A stretch of 64,000 bases of DNA from Alphaproteobacteria bacterium (lineage in GTDB: Bacteria > Pseudomonadota > Alphaproteobacteria > Sphingomonadales > Kordiimonadaceae). This document shows, in pieces, positions 62,695-64,000 of this stretch. A program made the position numbers and the translations under genes. Location: assembly GCA_006226495.1 (NCBI GenBank), contig SBGU01000005.1, positions 62,001 to 126,000 of the forward strand. The letters run 5' to 3'. The notes under the pieces are model-generated. The model saw only the letters and a program-made list of their open reading frames with translations. It did no database searches and was not told the origin of the DNA. Numbering within the stretch: the first letter of the stretch is position 1; each line of letters begins with the position of its first letter.

Positions 62695-63813
62695 ATGGCG
62701 ACCGCACCAGCCGACACATCACCGCAATATGACCGCTTCCTGACGCTGAAAAACCTGTATTTTTCCGGCGCCCAGGACCAGTTCGGGCACCAGCTTGCCA
62801 TTTGGCGGACTGAGGAACCGGGGTCGGCTTTCCTGCGGTACCTAGAAGCCCTTGTGGCCCGACACCGGCTGGCCCCGCGTGAACAATGGGCAATGGCCTA
62901 TGAAGCCGGTATCGACTGTGGCCTGCGCAAACCGCCCCTGCCTGCAGACCTGACGCTCTGGCAGGGGGAACCCCTTGGCACCCGGTCACTGGCCGTGTGG
63001 GCGGAAGACGGGCTTGGCGACTTCCTGCGCCACTGCCGCCACCTGGCACGCCTTGACGACCAGGCCTCCGATATCGTTCTGGTGGCACCTGAAAAAATGC
63101 GCGATCTGCTGGCTGCAAACTTTCCGGCCTACCGCATGGTCAGCAATCCGGCGGACGCCTTGGGCGCAGACCGGCACATCATGTCCGGGTCGCTGGACGG
63201 GCTGTTCTGGTCGGTGCCCGACAATATACAGCCATCCGGCTATCTGGTGCCGCCCCGCCCCGCCGGTCGGCAACCTGGTGCCGCGAACAGTATCCATATC
63301 GGCGTCTGCACGCGGTCGCTGAAACGCTCGGACGACCGGGATATAAATTATGCGCCGCTTGACGCGCTGGCGCCGGTATTCGGCGCGCACGAATACCAAT
63401 GCCATGCCCTTCAGTATGACAAGAACGCCGAAGAACTGGCGGCGGCGCACCGCCGCTTTGCCAATCCTGTCGTCACATATCCGGACGAGGATTTTTTCCA
63501 TGATATCGACAGCCTGGCCTGCCGTATCGCCGCCATGGACATGGTGATTGCCAGCTCAACCCTTGTGGCGGACCTTGCGTCGGCGCTGGGGGTCGAAACG
63601 ATCCGCTTTCACGGCGTGCCAGGTGTGTCGCTTGCCGACGCCCTGTCCGGCACCCACGACACCGGCGTCACCCGCCCTGGCGATCGCTGCTGGTATGGCG
63701 ACCGCACAACCATCTACTACCGGGGCGAACACGACACATGGGAGGACTTTTTCCGATTTGTGGCCAGACGCCTGCCAGACCATCTGCCACACCGCGCCAC
63801 CCGGCAGCCATGA
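62695..63813 (+). CDS. GT-B-like protein related to the TPR transferase, without TPR repeats
   Basis: A 372-residue soluble protein. The WAEDGLGDFLRHCRHL (102-117) segment is the counterpart of EQGIGDEVMF in the TPR protein, and DMVIASSTLVADLASALGVE aligns with its DLVMGPPIAPQMLAMATG region, so both belong to one glycosyltransferase-like group (family 9/41-type). The catalytic residues cannot be assigned. Divergent from the GT2 gene. Confidence 0.7.
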   Translation: MATAPADTSPQYDRFLTLKNLYFSGAQDQFGHQLAIWRTEEPGSAFLRYLEALVARHRLAPREQWAMAYEAGIDCGLRKPPLPADLTLWQGEPLGTRSLAVWAEDGLGDFLRHCRHLARLDDQASDIVLVAPEKMRDLLAANFPAYRMVSNPADALGADRHIMSGSLDGLFWSVPDNIQPSGYLVPPRPAGRQPGAANSIHIGVCTRSLKRSDDRDINYAPLDALAPVFGAHEYQCHALQYDKNAEELAAAHRRFANPVVTYPDEDFFHDIDSLACRIAAMDMVIASSTLVADLASALGVETIRFHGVPGVSLADALSGTHDTGVTRPGDRCWYGDRTTIYYRGEHDTWEDFFRFVARRLPDHLPHRATRQP

Positions 63814-63835
63814 CGACACGGGAAGGGCCCGCCTC

Positions 63836-64000
63836 CTATTGCTGGTTCTTCTTTTTGACGCTGTCGCGCACCAGATCGGCCTTCAGCTTGTGCCAGTGCT
63901 GGGACCAGCCCTGGTTGATCGCCTGAATGTCCGGATTTTCATCGAGGATGCGCACCAGATCGCGCCAGCCGGCGCGGCCTGCCGCTACGTCGGGGAAAGC
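63836..64000 (-). CDS. C-terminal 54 residues of an unknown protein (5' end beyond window)
   Basis: On the minus strand an open frame runs in from the window edge and stops with TAG at 63838-63836. The visible part ends GWRDLVRILDENPDIQAINQ, then GWSQHWHKLKADLVRDSVKKKNQQ. Codon use matches the neighbours. It is probably another island gene; no family can be named. Confidence 0.65.
   Translation of the reverse strand, partial: AFPDVAAGRAGWRDLVRILDENPDIQAINQGWSQHWHKLKADLVRDSVKKKNQQ

Overview
This GC-rich 64 kb window looks like a chromosomal segment of a heterotrophic, probably aquatic, alphaproteobacterium. The main clue is the block murA, DUF2948, hisG (short form), hisD, UPF0262, LMW phosphatase, infA, maf, rne/rng, yacG at 44.1-51.4 kb, an order I associate with Alphaproteobacteria; DUF2794 and a large TonB-dependent receptor fit. 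I cannot name a genus with confidence. No phage, transposase, integrase or CRISPR array was seen.

Layout. 1-20.6 kb is mixed housekeeping: the end of a MipA/OmpV porin, a DUF2306 membrane protein, a tiny Lys/Pro-rich peptide, an exported amidohydrolase, htpG, a gliding-type ABC system (ATPase, permease, GldG-like, DUF4340), a GST, two tandem exported GIN-domain (DUF2807) proteins, DUF2794, an Nramp-like carrier lacking the metal motif, a SulP transporter, a lipid kinase, an APC-like membrane protein, DUF1801 and a YiiX-type hydrolase. 20.8-33.3 kb is an alpha-GalNAc/alpha-galactoside utilisation locus: TonB receptor, GH27, EamA permease, GH109, AgaZ, AgaS and a sugar kinase, all on the minus strand and mostly overlapping, with a convergent DeoR/AgaR regulator. 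Its upstream region holds three separate repeat or palindrome signals.

33.3-42.8 kb is dominated by a 2467-residue exported protein (two CSLREA/beta-helix regions, five VCBS repeats, five FG-GAP repeats, cadherin-like domains, RTX repeats and a type I secretion tail), divergent from an AraC regulator. 42.8-52.4 kb holds tRNA-Thr(GGT), dcd, the conserved murA-to-yacG block, a PAS protein and tRNA-Phe(GAA), whose 3' end is duplicated 136 bp downstream. 52.6-64 kb is a glycan-decoration island: TPR and non-TPR glycosyltransferase-like proteins, a sulfotransferase, two methyltransferases, a GT2-GT4 fusion, another GT2 and a radical SAM enzyme with a C-terminal Cys cluster.

How the genes fit together. 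In the GalNAc locus the receptor would import oligosaccharide, the periplasmic GH27 and GH109 would release Gal/GalNAc, EamA would carry the sugar inward, and kinase, AgaS and AgaZ would pass it to the tagatose pathway. A 6-phosphate deacetylase is missing from the window. The giant RTX protein and the glycan island both point to an elaborate, possibly decorated cell surface. The least expected signals are a 28-bp identical in-frame stretch shared by murA and the RNase E/G gene, ten phase-locked octamer repeats upstream of the TonB receptor, and the coupled methyltransferase/GT/radical SAM operon.
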